DNA of 64,000 nt from Dryocola boscaweniae (GTDB taxonomy: Bacteria; Pseudomonadota; Gammaproteobacteria; Enterobacterales; Enterobacteriaceae). Shown here one piece after another: positions 34,837 to 47,540 of the stretch (within the stretch, counting starts at the first letter, position 1; each line of letters opens with the position of its first letter). The stretch lies in contig NZ_JALHAP010000067.1 in assembly GCF_025215095.1 (NCBI RefSeq), positions 24,044 through 88,043 on the forward strand, written 5' to 3'. The translations under genes and the position numbers were made by a program. A model generated the notes under the pieces. That model saw nothing but the letters and a program-made list of their open reading frames with translations, did no database searches and was not told the DNA's origin.

Positions 34837-36105
34837 GTGTCTAAACAACTCACCTTCGCACCGCGCCACCATCAGCTTACCAACATCAATGTCTGGACGC
34901 CGGACAGCCGGTGGCTCGCTTTTGACGTTCGTCCCTCCGGCGCTTCCTTCACTGGCAAAACTATCGAACGCGTGAACGTCGATTCCGGCGAAGTTGAAGT
35001 GATTTATCAGGCTCCGGTCGGTTCGCACGTGGGCGTGGTGACGGTAAACCCGCAGGCGCCCGCGCGGTATGTTTTTATCCACGGCCCGGAAAATCCGGAT
35101 GAAAACTGGCAATACGATTTTCATCATCGTCGTGGCGTGGTGGTGGAAAACGGTGCGGCGGAGAATCTGGATGCGATGGATATCACCGCGCCGTTTACTC
35201 CCGGCGCTTTGCGCGGCGGCAGCCATGTGCACGTCTGGAGTCCGGACGGTTCTCGCCTGAGCTTTACCTATAACGACCATGTAATGCATGAGTACGATCC
35301 AAAGCTGGACTTACGCAACGTAGGCGTTGCGCTGCCTTTCGGCCCGGTCCGCCCGCCAAAACAACATCCCCGCGAATATGATGGCAGTCATTACTGCGTG
35401 CTGGTCAGCCGCACGACCGCATCACCTCGTCCGGGAAGCGACGATATTAACCGTGCCTGTGAAGAAGGTTGGGTGGGTGATAACGGCTATGCTAAGCCCG
35501 ATGGCAGCCAGCAACGCTGGGCGCTGGCTTTTATCGGCGATACGCTTTCTGAACAAGGCGAAAAAGTGCCGGAGCTGTTTATTGTCGATCTGCCAGATAA
35601 TGAAGCGGCCTGGCGTATGGCCGGGGGCGAACCGCTGGAGGGCACGAAAACTACGCTTCCGTCACCGCCTGCCGGTGTGCAGCAGCGCCGCCTGACGTTT
35701 ACGCATCAGCGACGCTTCCCGGGTCTGGCCAGTCAGCCGCGACACTGGGTGCGCAGCAATCCGGAAGGCCGCAGGCTGGCTTTCCTGATGAAAGATGAAA
35801 ATGGCGTAGTGCAGGTCTGGCTGATTTCACCAAACGGCGGCGAACCACAGCAGCTTACGCATGGGGATACGGACATTCAGTCAGCCTTTAACTGGCATCC
35901 TTCCGGAAAGTTTTTGGGATTTGTGCTCGGGGGCCGGGTGGTGCTTTGCGATGCGCAAAGCGGGGAAATCACGCCGCTGACGCAGCCGGGTCGCGACGCG
36001 CCGTCTGCCGATGCGATTGTCTTTTCCCCCGACGGAAAATACATCGCCTGGATGCAGGATGTGAACGGCTTCCGTCAGATTTTTATCTCGCTGACGGGGC
36101 GGTAA
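34837..36105 (+). CDS. yidR: YidR family protein (beta-propeller-like, DUF3748)
   Basis: The 422-residue product is close to E. coli YidR (415). It is rich in WD/TolB-like propeller blades, for example VWTPDSRWLAFDVRPSG, HVWSPDGSRLSFTYNDH and VFSPDGKYIAWMQD; no signal peptide is evident. Function is not known. The start is GTG, and the hairpin just upstream hides the ribosome binding site. yidQ is convergent and its stop abuts this one. Confidence 0.92.
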   Translation: MSKQLTFAPRHHQLTNINVWTPDSRWLAFDVRPSGASFTGKTIERVNVDSGEVEVIYQAPVGSHVGVVTVNPQAPARYVFIHGPENPDENWQYDFHHRRGVVVENGAAENLDAMDITAPFTPGALRGGSHVHVWSPDGSRLSFTYNDHVMHEYDPKLDLRNVGVALPFGPVRPPKQHPREYDGSHYCVLVSRTTASPRPGSDDINRACEEGWVGDNGYAKPDGSQQRWALAFIGDTLSEQGEKVPELFIVDLPDNEAAWRMAGGEPLEGTKTTLPSPPAGVQQRRLTFTHQRRFPGLASQPRHWVRSNPEGRRLAFLMKDENGVVQVWLISPNGGEPQQLTHGDTDIQSAFNWHPSGKFLGFVLGGRVVLCDAQSGEITPLTQPGRDAPSADAIVFSPDGKYIAWMQDVNGFRQIFISLTGR

Positions 36106-36441
36106 TCACTGGGCTGGCGGGATGACGGAATTGGTAGCCAAATTCTTGCTCTCGCTGGCTTCTACCCGGGATTTGACCGATTTATCGGTGCGGAACATAT
36201 CCCACGGCAACAACACGGTATCCATCACCGCCGTAAAAGGCATATCGAGCGCCACGAAGGGTTTGTATCCCCAACTGGTTTCGCTGTCGGTCAGCATATC
36301 GTAGCTGGCACGAGTTCCTGGATAGTATCCCTCTTGCCCGCCGGTGTGGGTCATCACGCTTGAGCAGCCGCTCATAACAAGCAATCCGCTGCTCAGAATC
36401 ATTTTGGGAAGATAGCTTTTCATCATCACGGCCATGTTCAT
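36106..36441 (-). CDS. yidQ: YidQ family lipoprotein (DUF1375)
   Basis: A predicted 111-residue lipoprotein (E. coli 110). The frame is open upstream to 36591, but ATG 36441, with AAAGGG upstream, matches the family length and puts a signal sequence directly at the N-terminus, ending in the lipobox LLVMSGC-SS. The conserved segment SSVMTHTGG, YPGTRASYDML and LDMPFTAVMDTVLLPWD are typical of YidQ/YceK proteins. Function unknown; likely in the cell envelope. Confidence 0.9.
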   Translation of the reverse strand: MNMAVMMKSYLPKMILSSGLLVMSGCSSVMTHTGGQEGYYPGTRASYDMLTDSETSWGYKPFVALDMPFTAVMDTVLLPWDMFRTDKSVKSRVEASESKNLATNSVIPPAQ

Positions 36442-36610
36442 TTTAAACGACCCTTTTCGGGCCAGGCTGCACGCGGTTATATCATCGGCGCAGAGAAAAA
36501 ATATGTTGAACTCGCCGCTCTGTGGCGGCTGTCGCAGATAATTCCGGTTTACTTCCTGCTTTAGTCTATGTATTGACCGCGAAAGCCGCAAAAAATTTCC
36601 TTTTGTTCAC

Positions 36611-36639
36611 CTTGAAAAACATGACGTCGCATCCATTTT
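36611..36639 (+). promoter_or_regulatory. Sigma-32 heat-shock promoter of ibpAB
   Basis: CTTGAAA (36611-36617) and CCATTTT (36633-36639) are spaced by 15 bases and fit the sigma-32 -35 and -10 elements. They lie about 105 bases upstream of ibpA, as in E. coli. Confidence 0.75.
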
Positions 36640-36649
36640 AAGAACGTGA

Positions 36650-36742
36650 CCATAAGAGTATGCCGGAAGGGTGCTCGGTAATCCCGGCCTGTCCACGATG
36701 GAAGGCTAATATGATCCTCGCTGATTTCAGGAGTTTTGATTT
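36650..36742 (+). promoter_or_regulatory. ROSE-type RNA thermometer in the ibpA leader
   Basis: The 5' leader carries the ROSE hallmark UYGCU as TCGCT (36718-36722), six bases before the Shine-Dalgarno AGGAG (36729-36733); the two would pair in a short hairpin that melts at heat-shock temperature. Further upstream hairpins (CCGGAAGGGTGC and around) fit the multi-stem ROSE layout. The ibpA ATG is at 36743. Confidence 0.75.
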
Positions 36743-37156
36743 ATGCGTAATTTCGATTTATCCCCGCTTTATCGTTCAGCCATTGGTTTCGATCGTCTGT
36801 TCAACCTGCTCGAAAATAACCAAAGCCAAAGCAACGGTGGCTATCCTCCGTATAACGTTGAGCTGGTCGACGAAAACAACTATCGCATAGCCATTGCGGT
36901 TGCGGGTTTTGCTCAAAGCGAACTGGAAATTACCGCCCAGGATAACCTGCTGATAGTAAAAGGCGCCCACGCTGGCGAACAACCAGAACGCACCTATCTT
37001 TACCAGGGCATTGCCGAGCGGAATTTCGAGCGCAAATTCCAGTTGGCTGAAAATATCCATATTCGCGGCGCGAACCTGGTAAATGGTCTGCTTTATATCG
37101 ATCTTGAGCGTGTTATTCCTGAATCGATGAAACCACGCCGCATCGAAATTAATTAA
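36743..37156 (+). CDS. ibpA: Small heat-shock protein IbpA
   Basis: The 137-residue product equals E. coli IbpA. It starts [20 protein letters not shown] and carries an alpha-crystallin domain (about 35-125) with the strand ending [14 protein letters not shown]. It binds unfolded proteins in aggregates so that DnaK and ClpB can recover them. It lies upstream of ibpB in a heat-shock operon, controlled by sigma-32 and the leader thermometer. Confidence 0.97.
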   Translation: MRNFDLSPLYRSAIGFDRLFNLLENNQSQSNGGYPPYNVELVDENNYRIAIAVAGFAQSELEITAQDNLLIVKGAHAGEQPERTYLYQGIAERNFERKFQLAENIHIRGANLVNGLLYIDLERVIPESMKPRRIEIN

Positions 37157-37265
37157 TTTCACGGGCGGCCGCCGGCTGCCCGAATAAAACTAGCTTGCCG
37201 ATTGGGAGCTAATGGCAATCCGCATATTGCCACGTATCAACTCGCTTCACAGAAGGAGAAAACTT
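37157..37265 (+). promoter_or_regulatory. ibpB leader with probable second RNA thermometer
   Basis: The ibpA-ibpB spacer contains TCGCT (37242-37246) eight bases before the Shine-Dalgarno AGGAG (37254-37258), the same UYGCU/anti-SD arrangement as in the ibpA leader, plus upstream stems such as GGGCGGCCGCCGGCTGCCC. An RNA thermometer in ibpB is known in E. coli. Confidence 0.6.
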
Positions 37266-37694
37266 ATGCGTAACTACGATTTATCCCCCCTGCTGCGTCA
37301 ATGGATCGGTTTTGACAAACTGGCTAACGCCCTGCAAACCGCCAACGAAACGCAGAGCTTCCCGCCTTACAATATTGAAAAAGGCGACGACAACCATTAC
37401 CGCATTACCCTTGCGCTGGCAGGCTTCCGTCAGGAAGATTTGGCTATTGAACTCGAAGGCACGCGCCTGAGCGTTAAAGGCACGCCTGTGAAACCGGAAA
37501 AAGAAATCAACTGGCTGCATCAGGGCCTGGTGATGCAACCCTTTAGCCTGAGCTTTACGCTGGCTGAGCATATGCACGTTTCCGGCGCGAGCTTCGCCAA
37601 CGGGCTGCTGCACATTGATTTAGTGCGGGAAATCCCAGCGGAGATTGCTCCACAGCGCATCGTCATCAGCGAGCATCCTGCCCTCAATAGTTAA
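37266..37694 (+). CDS. ibpB: Small heat-shock protein IbpB
   Basis: The 142-residue product equals E. coli IbpB. The start ATG 37266 ([19 protein letters not shown]) is behind AAGGAG; the frame is open 18 codons further but without support. The alpha-crystallin domain spans about 35-128. IbpB co-assembles with IbpA on aggregates and improves release to the refolding chaperones. A strong terminator follows. Confidence 0.97.
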   Translation: MRNYDLSPLLRQWIGFDKLANALQTANETQSFPPYNIEKGDDNHYRITLALAGFRQEDLAIELEGTRLSVKGTPVKPEKEINWLHQGLVMQPFSLSFTLAEHMHVSGASFANGLLHIDLVREIPAEIAPQRIVISEHPALNS

Positions 37695-37700
37695 ACCGTA

Positions 37701-37724
37701 AACGGGGCTTTGGCCCCGTTTTTT
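37701..37724 (+). terminator. Terminator after ibpB
   Basis: Stem AACGGGGC (37701-37708), loop TTTG, stem GCCCCGTT (37713-37720), followed by TTTT. Confidence 0.93.
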
Positions 37725-37826
37725 CTTCCTGCCCCCCATTATGTTAACTTCCCCCTGGTGACTTATATTTACTGCAATGAATCTGTGTTGCGCCTTGCAG
37801 GAAAGAAAACGTACGGGTGAGGGAAA

Positions 37827-39032
37827 ATGGTTTTTGGAAAAATAAGAACGTTATTAAAGGCCGTCATCGACGACTATATCCTTCAGCTCGCACGGGTAAA
37901 CTTCAGGGAAACGCCGGAATATCATGCGCTTTTAGTTAGGTCGACGCGCTCGGCGCTTAGCTCAGCCATTCGCTGGCTTTGGCTGGTCGGCGTAACGTGC
38001 TCGTCCTTTATTCTCACCCAGCGCGAGATCCTCAGCCTCGAAGGTATGCAAAGCAATGGCGGGCCGTTAAGTGAATACGTTCATCGCGCGACGCTGTTTT
38101 TTCTGGTTTTACTGCTTGTTTTCGCGCTGCTTTCCCGCTTCCACTGGGCTAAGCATATCGGCGCCTTGAAAAATAATATGCTGGCTGCAGGTTTTGCCTT
38201 TTTGGGCTGCTATTGGGGGCTTGTGATTTTTTTTATGTCGGCCAATCAGCAGATTATTTTTTCTATGTCGCTGTATTTTATTCTTATTTTTTCCTCGCTG
38301 GCCGCGCTTTATGTGTCGGCGCTGTGCCTGTACAGCTTTGTTGTTCCCGTCACTTTGTTACCTCTTATTGCTAAGCTGATTTATTTTCCTCCGGTTAATG
38401 TGATTAATGTGCTCGGCGTTTTTGTCGCGCTATTTCTGGTGGAAACCGGCAGACGCATGCTGAGCCACTGGTTTATTCAGGCGATTCGCCAGGAATATAC
38501 CAACCAGACTTATGCCGCCGCGCTTGATGAAATTGCGCATAGCGATCCGTTAACCCGCATTGCCAACCGTCGTCAGTTTGACGGCCGCCTTAATAAGCTG
38601 ATTACGCTCGCTCCGCTTTCCAATACTCCGCCGACGGTCATCCTGATAGATGTCGATTACTTCAAAAAATACAACGACCGCTACGGGCATCTGATGGGCG
38701 ACGAGTGCCTGGTCAGCGTAACCCAGGCGCTAACCCGCGCGGTTCGTAACGCCGGGGATTTGGTTGCCCGTTATGGCGGCGAGGAGTTTGTGGTTGTTCT
38801 GTCGGACGTTACGCTTGAGCGGGCCCAGGATATTGCAGTTCGAATCAAAACCGAAATTAACTCGCTTGCCATTCCACATGCCGCATCCGACGTTGCCGAT
38901 CACGTCACGATAAGCCAGGGAATTGCCCAGTGGCGGCCCGGCGAATCTGTAGAAAAGCTGCTTTCCCGGGCCGACAGCGCGCTCTACCGCTCAAAAGAAC
39001 AGGGCAGAAATCGCTTTAGCGTTGCGGATTAA
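37827..39032 (+). CDS. Membrane-anchored diguanylate cyclase (GGDEF)
   Basis: A 401-residue protein. The N-terminal half (about 45-220) has six hydrophobic helices forming a membrane sensor region without a recognised named domain; the C-terminal half (about 235-400) is a GGDEF domain with DPLTRIANRRQFD, the metal-binding LIDVDYFKKYND and an intact active-site GGEEF (residues 317-321), so it should make cyclic di-GMP. The allosteric inhibition site, normally RxxD, reads NAGD (308-311), so the arginine is missing. The gene stands between ibpB and yidE, which are neighbours in E. coli K-12, so it is an accessory insertion. GTGAGGGAAA precedes the start. Confidence 0.92.
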   Translation: MVFGKIRTLLKAVIDDYILQLARVNFRETPEYHALLVRSTRSALSSAIRWLWLVGVTCSSFILTQREILSLEGMQSNGGPLSEYVHRATLFFLVLLLVFALLSRFHWAKHIGALKNNMLAAGFAFLGCYWGLVIFFMSANQQIIFSMSLYFILIFSSLAALYVSALCLYSFVVPVTLLPLIAKLIYFPPVNVINVLGVFVALFLVETGRRMLSHWFIQAIRQEYTNQTYAAALDEIAHSDPLTRIANRRQFDGRLNKLITLAPLSNTPPTVILIDVDYFKKYNDRYGHLMGDECLVSVTQALTRAVRNAGDLVARYGGEEFVVVLSDVTLERAQDIAVRIKTEINSLAIPHAASDVADHVTISQGIAQWRPGESVEKLLSRADSALYRSKEQGRNRFSVAD

Positions 39033-39134
39033 CTTCCTTAACGATGGAGCCTTTTGTGCTCCATACCCCATTAAGACATCTGCCGCTCTGAGAGAATCCT
39101 TGTAGATAATAATGTTATTCACAAGGAATGAATC

Positions 39135-40796
39135 ATGAGTGGAATAGCGTTAACCGTCAGCATGCTTGCGCTGGTGGCAGTCGTTGGCTTATGGATTGGC
39201 AATATTAAAATCCGTGGCGTGGGTTTTGGCATCGGAGGCGTGCTTTTCGGCGGCATTATCGTTGGCCACTTTGTGAATCAGGCGGGCATTAGCCTGAACA
39301 GCGATATGCTTCATTTCATTCAGGAATTTGGCCTGATTCTCTTCGTTTACACCATCGGCATTCAGGTGGGGCCGGGGTTCTTTTCTTCTCTGCGCGTGTC
39401 CGGGCTGCGCCTTAACCTGTTCGCTATTTTAATTGTGGTCATCGGGGCGCTGGTTACCGCGCTTATCTACAAAGTTTTCGACGTTCCGCTGCCGGTAGTG
39501 CTGGGGATTTTCTCCGGGGCCGTTACCAACACGCCCGCGCTCGGCGCCGGGCAGCAAATTCTCACCGATCTTGGCACGCCTGTGAATCTCGTCAACCAGA
39601 TGGGGATGAGCTATGCGATGGCCTATCCATTCGGGATCTGCGGGATTTTGCTCAGCATGTGGCTGGTGCGTCTGGTCTTTCGCATCAACGTGGAACGCGA
39701 AGCGCAGCAGTTTGATATCAGCAACGGCCACAGCCATGCCCAGCTTCATACGATGAATATCTGCGTGGCGAACCCGAACCTGAACGGGCTGCCGATTCAG
39801 GACGTGCCTATTCTTAATAGCGATGAAATCATCTGTTCACGCCTGAAGCGCGGCGAGCTGCTGATGGTGCCTTCGCCGGGCACGGTTATCCAGACCGGCG
39901 ACTTTCTGCATCTCGTCGGCATGGAGCAGGATCTCCGTAAAGCGCTGCTGGTGATTGGACAGGAAGTCGATACGTCGCTCTCCACGCGCGGCACTGATTT
40001 ACGCGTCGAACGCGTGGTGGTGACGAATGAAAAAGTGCTCGGCAAAAAAATCCGCGACCTGCATCTGAAGCAAAAATACGACGTGGTTATCTCGCGCCTG
40101 AACCGTGCCGGGGTTGAGCTGGTTGCAAGCAGCAATGCCAGCCTGCAATTCGGCGATATCCTCAACCTGGTTGGCCGTCCGGAGTCGATTGAAGCTGTCG
40201 CCAATGAAGTGGGCAACGCACAGCAAAAACTTCAGCAGGTGCAGATGCTGCCGGTGTTTATCGGCATCGGGCTGGGCGTGCTGCTGGGGTCGATTCCGGT
40301 ATTTATTCCCGGCTTCCCGGTGGCGCTGCGGCTTGGCCTTGCGGGCGGGCCGCTGATTATGGCGATTATCCTTGGGCGAATCGGCAGCATCGGCAAGCTT
40401 TACTGGTTTATGCCGCCGAGCGCGAACCTTGCTTTGCGCGAGCTCGGCATCGTACTGTTCCTGGCGGTCGTCGGCCTTAAATCCGGCGGAGATTTTATCG
40501 GCACGCTGTTGCACGGCGACGGCGTTAGCTGGATTGGCTACGGCATCCTGATCACCGCCATCCCGCTTATTACGACCGGCCTGCTGGCGCGGATATTCGC
40601 CAGAATGAATTATCTGACGCTGTGCGGCATGCTGGCGGGGTCGATGACCGATCCTCCGGCGCTGGCCTTCGCTAATGGTTTGCACGCCACAAGCGGCGCG
40701 GCTGCGCTGTCTTACGCAACGGTTTATCCGCTGGTTATGTTTCTGCGTATTATCACGCCGCAGTTGCTGGCGGTGATTTTCTGGGGCGTGATGTAG
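39135..40796 (+). CDS. yidE: Putative transporter YidE (aspartate:alanine exchanger family)
   Basis: The 553-residue product equals E. coli YidE. Two membrane blocks of about five helices each (residues 4-180 and 375-553), with the paired family motif (for example [16 protein letters not shown] and [14 protein letters not shown]), flank two cytoplasmic TrkA-C (RCK_C) domains (about 190-275 and 280-360). Substrate unknown. ACAAGGAATGAATC precedes the ATG. Confidence 0.94.
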   Translation: MSGIALTVSMLALVAVVGLWIGNIKIRGVGFGIGGVLFGGIIVGHFVNQAGISLNSDMLHFIQEFGLILFVYTIGIQVGPGFFSSLRVSGLRLNLFAILIVVIGALVTALIYKVFDVPLPVVLGIFSGAVTNTPALGAGQQILTDLGTPVNLVNQMGMSYAMAYPFGICGILLSMWLVRLVFRINVEREAQQFDISNGHSHAQLHTMNICVANPNLNGLPIQDVPILNSDEIICSRLKRGELLMVPSPGTVIQTGDFLHLVGMEQDLRKALLVIGQEVDTSLSTRGTDLRVERVVVTNEKVLGKKIRDLHLKQKYDVVISRLNRAGVELVASSNASLQFGDILNLVGRPESIEAVANEVGNAQQKLQQVQMLPVFIGIGLGVLLGSIPVFIPGFPVALRLGLAGGPLIMAIILGRIGSIGKLYWFMPPSANLALRELGIVLFLAVVGLKSGGDFIGTLLHGDGVSWIGYGILITAIPLITTGLLARIFARMNYLTLCGMLAGSMTDPPALAFANGLHATSGAAALSYATVYPLVMFLRIITPQLLAVIFWGVM

Positions 40797-40801
40797 ATTA
40801 A

Positions 40802-40828
40802 CTGCCCGCTTACGCGGGCAGCTCTTTT
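40802..40828 (+). terminator. Terminator between convergent yidE and yidP
   Basis: Stem CTGCCCGC (40802-40809), loop TTAC, stem GCGGGCAG (40814-40821), then CTCTTTT. The stem overlaps the 3' end of yidP. Confidence 0.8.
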
Positions 40829-41532
40829 ACATGTTCGCGCCGCAAGTGGTAATCCACCTGGTACTCGCTGGCGTTTCTGAACATCACTGAATAATTCACG
40901 AAGTCGCCGCTGTCGCTGTAGGACAGCGATGTGATGCGCAGTATCGGCGTTAGCTCGTTGATATTCAGCAGCTTAGCCATTTTTTTGTCCGCCAGCACCG
41001 GTGTGAGGCTTTCGTAGTTGCCGCACACAGTAATGTGGCATTCATCTTCTATGTAGCTGAACTTTGACCCTTCCAGATGCGCTACGGACAAGTTGCGGAA
41101 TAATTTCACCGGCATATAGCTGTCTTCCACCATCAGCGGCTTGCCTTCTACCGAACGTACCCGGCGCGAGTAGTAGATCCGTTCATCAATTTTAATGCGT
41201 AGCTGGCTCGCGATGGCTGGCGGCGCGGGCATCACCACAAATTCCAGCACGTCGCTGACCACTTCCTTTCCCTGATTGCGCATCACCTCAATAAACCCGG
41301 TCAGATTGGTGGTTTCATGGTGAACATCTTTCTTTGCTACATAGGTTCCGCTGCCGTGGCGGCGGACCACCAGCCCCCAGCTCACCAGCAAATCGACCGC
41401 CTTGCGAATGGTCATACGCGACACGCCAAACTCTTCCGCCAGGCGTATTTCCGCAGGCAGCGGGCTGCCAATACTGTAATCGGCTGAATTAAGCCGAATA
41501 CGTAGCCTGTCAGCAATAGATTTATAGATCAC
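40810..41532 (-). CDS. yidP: GntR/HutC-family regulator YidP
   Basis: A 240-residue protein close to E. coli YidP (238). The N-terminal winged helix-turn-helix (about 1-70) contains RLAEEFGVSRMTIRKAVDLL; the C-terminal UTRA effector domain spans about 85-230. Such regulators sense sugar phosphates. It is divergent from glvC and probably controls the alpha-glucoside PTS operon. Confidence 0.93.
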   Translation of the reverse strand: MIYKSIADRLRIRLNSADYSIGSPLPAEIRLAEEFGVSRMTIRKAVDLLVSWGLVVRRHGSGTYVAKKDVHHETTNLTGFIEVMRNQGKEVVSDVLEFVVMPAPPAIASQLRIKIDERIYYSRRVRSVEGKPLMVEDSYMPVKLFRNLSVAHLEGSKFSYIEDECHITVCGNYESLTPVLADKKMAKLLNINELTPILRITSLSYSDSGDFVNYSVMFRNASEYQVDYHLRREHVKELPA

Positions 41533-41829
41533 CCGTAGACCTCTTAGCGGCTTCGCGCTGCGCTTAATGAACCTTCATTTCATCTATTAATTATCTGATT
41601 TAAAAATAATTATTATCAAATTCACCCAATGAATGTTCTGTGCAAAATCGTCGTGTACAGATTTGACTTAAAAAGTAGACAACTTAGCCCAAACAAAAAC
41701 CATGAAAGCGATCACGAATCGGTGTGGCGGGCAAAGATAAGTCACCCGTGCCTCCCTACTCTGGGTCTCAGACCAGCGTTAGAAAAAGAAGGTCACTTAC
41801 CCTACAGGTTGTTACGTGAGGATTTAAAA
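41533..41829 (+). promoter_or_regulatory. yidP-glvC divergent control region
   Basis: No gene is seen in these 297 bases. Notable are a CRP-like site at about 41701 (TGA, six bases, TCAC), AT-rich tracts next to yidP, and a short GGTCTCAGACC palindrome near 41765. GTGAGGATTT precedes the glvC ATG. The sites are candidates only. Confidence 0.4.
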
Positions 41830-44771
<2,942 letters not shown>

Positions 44772-44798
44772 AGGCTGCCGGGTGAGGGCGGCATGCTC

Positions 44799-45659
44799 TC
44801 ACCCGGCTTGCTTCACCCCTGAAGGCGCATAGCCAAACTTCTGCTTAAACGCCTTGCTGAAATGAAACGAATCAAAGAAATTCAGCATATCCGCCACCTG
44901 GCTTACGCTGTAATTTCCCTGCCTTAACAACGACAGCGCAAGCTCCAGCCGCGCGTCAAGATAAAACTCTTTTGGCGTTTTTCCCGTGTACTTCATGAAT
45001 AATCGCCGCAGATACTGCTCGCTGCACTGCATCCAGTCGGCCATCTCGCTGACCGTCCAGCGCTTCTGGATATCGGTATGAATCAGTGAAAGCAGTTTTT
45101 CTATCTGAATCAGTTGCTTGTCTTTGGTGCCGGTTTGCACAATCAGGCAAACCCACTGGTAGATGAGTTTGGTAATAAACGCGACGGCGAGATTTTTATT
45201 TAATGCTTCATCGCTGGTGATAAGCGTTGTTATTTCACTTAACTCTTTATTAAATAGCTCGCCGTTATAAATTATCGCCTGCTGCGATAAGGGGATTTCC
45301 ATTGCGCCGGTTGGAATAAACTCCATCCAGTATTGTTCCCAAATTAATCCTTCACAGTGGTAAGTCTTTATATCAGTTGGTTTTAAGAATATAACGCAGT
45401 TGCCATTGAGCGTAATTTGTGAATTATCTCTTAAGGTTATCTTCCCGCAGCCTTGCAGCGTATATACCACAACCCATGAGTTTTCAATCAGCGGTTTCTT
45501 TTTATCACGGGGCCAGACAACCTGGTAACTTTCATCGGCCAGCGTGTGCCACAGCGAGATAAGGGATATCCCGCTTGAGATCACATTTTCGTCAATAACC
45601 AGCGGGATATTGTAGGTTGTTTCGTTTTTTACATCGCAGAGACCGGTTTTTCCATTCAT
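44799..45659 (-). CDS. yidL: AraC-family regulator YidL
   Basis: This 286-residue protein has an N-terminal cupin-like sensing domain (about 15-160) and a C-terminal double helix-turn-helix (about 188-284: WTVSEMADWMQCSEQYLRRL and YSVSQVADMLNFFDSFHFSK). It corresponds to E. coli YidL. It is divergent from yidK with 168 bases between, so it is probably the activator of the yidK-yidJ sulfatase genes. The N-terminal half is AT-rich compared with the C-terminal half. Confidence 0.9.
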   Translation of the reverse strand: MNGKTGLCDVKNETTYNIPLVIDENVISSGISLISLWHTLADESYQVVWPRDKKKPLIENSWVVVYTLQGCGKITLRDNSQITLNGNCVIFLKPTDIKTYHCEGLIWEQYWMEFIPTGAMEIPLSQQAIIYNGELFNKELSEITTLITSDEALNKNLAVAFITKLIYQWVCLIVQTGTKDKQLIQIEKLLSLIHTDIQKRWTVSEMADWMQCSEQYLRRLFMKYTGKTPKEFYLDARLELALSLLRQGNYSVSQVADMLNFFDSFHFSKAFKQKFGYAPSGVKQAG

Positions 45660-45827
45660 TTATATTCCCCGCAAGCGTTAGATGCTCATTCCGTGCGGAG
45701 TGAATTTACCAGAGTTTTACCGCGACGGTTAACAATGCATATCTTAAACAGCCAATGACCCGTAACAAGCGTAATTACCCTACCGATAACCACGCGCCGG
45801 GACATAATCATAAATAAGGGCAGTGAG

Positions 45828-47540
45828 ATGAATATTCAGCAAATTGTGAGCTTCTTCGCTTTTACCCTTCTGGTGGCGTTAATTACCTGGTGGAAGTTGC
45901 GTAAGGCGGATACAGGTTCACAACAAGGTTATTTTCTTGCCGGGCGGTCTCTGAAAGCCCCGGTGATTGCCGCATCCCTGATGCTGACCAACCTCTCTAC
46001 CGAACAACTGGTAGGGCTGAGCGGGCAGGCCTATCGCAGCGGGATGTCGGTAATGGCGTGGGAGGTTATCTCGGCCATTCCGCTTATCTTTCTGGCGCTG
46101 ATTTTCCTGCCGAAGTATCTGCAACGCGGCATCGCCACCATTCCGGATTTTATTGAGGAGCGCTATGACAAAACCACGCGCATCATCGTCGACTGCTGCT
46201 TCCTGATTGCCACCGGCATCTGCTTTCTGCCGATCGTTTTGTACTCCGGCGCGCTGGCGTTAAACAGCCTGTTCCATGTAGGCGAATCGCTGGGCATATC
46301 GCAGGGGGCGGCCATTTGGGTAATGGTTGTCCTGCTGGGACTGGCGGGCATTGCCTATGCCGTTGTGGGCGGGCTGCGCGCTATCGCGGTTGCTGATGTG
46401 ATTAACGGTATCGGGCTGGTGGTCGGCGGCCTGATGGTGCCGGTTTTTGGCCTGATGGCGATGGGCGGCGGCAATATGCTGCGCGGCATCGAACAGCTCA
46501 CCACGGTGCACAGCGAAAAGCTTAACTCTATCGGCGGCAGTCACGATCCGGTGCCGATTGGCGCGGCGCTCACCGGCCTGATTCTGGTGAATACTTTCTA
46601 CTGGTGTACTAACCAGGGGATAGTACAGCGCACCCTGGCTTCGAAAAGCCTCGCCGAAGGGCAAAAGGGCGCGCTGCTGACCGCGGTGCTGAAAATGCTC
46701 GACCCGCTGATTCTGGTTTTGCCAGGGCTGATTGCCTTCCATCTTTTCCAGGATCTGCCTAAGCACGACATGGCGTACCCGGCGCTGGTCAATAAAGTGA
46801 TGCCGCTGCCGCTGGTGGGATTCTTCGGCGCGGTGCTGTTCGGCGCCATCATCAGCACCTTTAATGGCTTCCTGAACAGCGCCAGCACGTTATTCAGCCT
46901 CGGCATTTACAACCGCATCATCAATCAGAATGCATCCTCTGAGCAGCTTGTGAGCGTCGGGCGTAAATTTGGTCTGGCTATTGCGCTGGTTTCGGTGCTG
47001 GTTGCGCCGTGGATTGCCAATGCGCCGGAAGGGCTCTATAGCTGGATGAAACAGCTCAACGGCATCTATAACGTGCCGCTGGTGACCATCGTTATCATGG
47101 GCTTCTTCTTCCCGCGCATTCCGGCGATTGCCGCGAAAGCCGCGCTGCTGTTCGGCATCTGTAGCTATATCGTCATTAACTACCTGGTGTCGTTTAACTT
47201 CCACTTCCTGTATGTGCTGTTCTTCACCTTCTGTATCAACGTGCTGCTGATGCTGGCTATCGGCATGGTGAAACCCCGCGCGACGCCGTTCAAATTCCAG
47301 GACGCTTTTGCGGTGGATATGGTGCCGTGGCGCAATGCCAAAATCGCCTCGGTGGGCGTGCTGTTCGCCATGATTGGCGTGTACGCCGGGCTTGCGCAGT
47401 TTGGCGGTTATCAGACGCATTTTCTTACCATCGCAAGCTACGTCATCGTTGCGGCTGTGATGGTTTACCTTATTTACAGTAGCTGGCGACAGCGCCAGGC
47501 CTCCCATGTTGTCTATTCTTCCGCACCAGAGGATAAGTAA
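45828..47540 (+). CDS. yidK: Sodium:solute symporter family protein YidK
   Basis: A 570-residue inner-membrane protein (E. coli 571) of the SSS/SGLT family with about 13-14 helices. Family features are GYFLAGRSLKAPVIAASLML, NLSTEQLVGLSGQAY and the Na-binding region STFNGFLNSASTLFS. It stands before a sulfatase gene with a one-base overlap, so its cargo is probably a sulfated sugar or similar organic sulfate; that is inference. Confidence 0.93.
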   Translation: MNIQQIVSFFAFTLLVALITWWKLRKADTGSQQGYFLAGRSLKAPVIAASLMLTNLSTEQLVGLSGQAYRSGMSVMAWEVISAIPLIFLALIFLPKYLQRGIATIPDFIEERYDKTTRIIVDCCFLIATGICFLPIVLYSGALALNSLFHVGESLGISQGAAIWVMVVLLGLAGIAYAVVGGLRAIAVADVINGIGLVVGGLMVPVFGLMAMGGGNMLRGIEQLTTVHSEKLNSIGGSHDPVPIGAALTGLILVNTFYWCTNQGIVQRTLASKSLAEGQKGALLTAVLKMLDPLILVLPGLIAFHLFQDLPKHDMAYPALVNKVMPLPLVGFFGAVLFGAIISTFNGFLNSASTLFSLGIYNRIINQNASSEQLVSVGRKFGLAIALVSVLVAPWIANAPEGLYSWMKQLNGIYNVPLVTIVIMGFFFPRIPAIAAKAALLFGICSYIVINYLVSFNFHFLYVLFFTFCINVLLMLAIGMVKPRATPFKFQDAFAVDMVPWRNAKIASVGVLFAMIGVYAGLAQFGGYQTHFLTIASYVIVAAVMVYLIYSSWRQRQASHVVYSSAPEDK

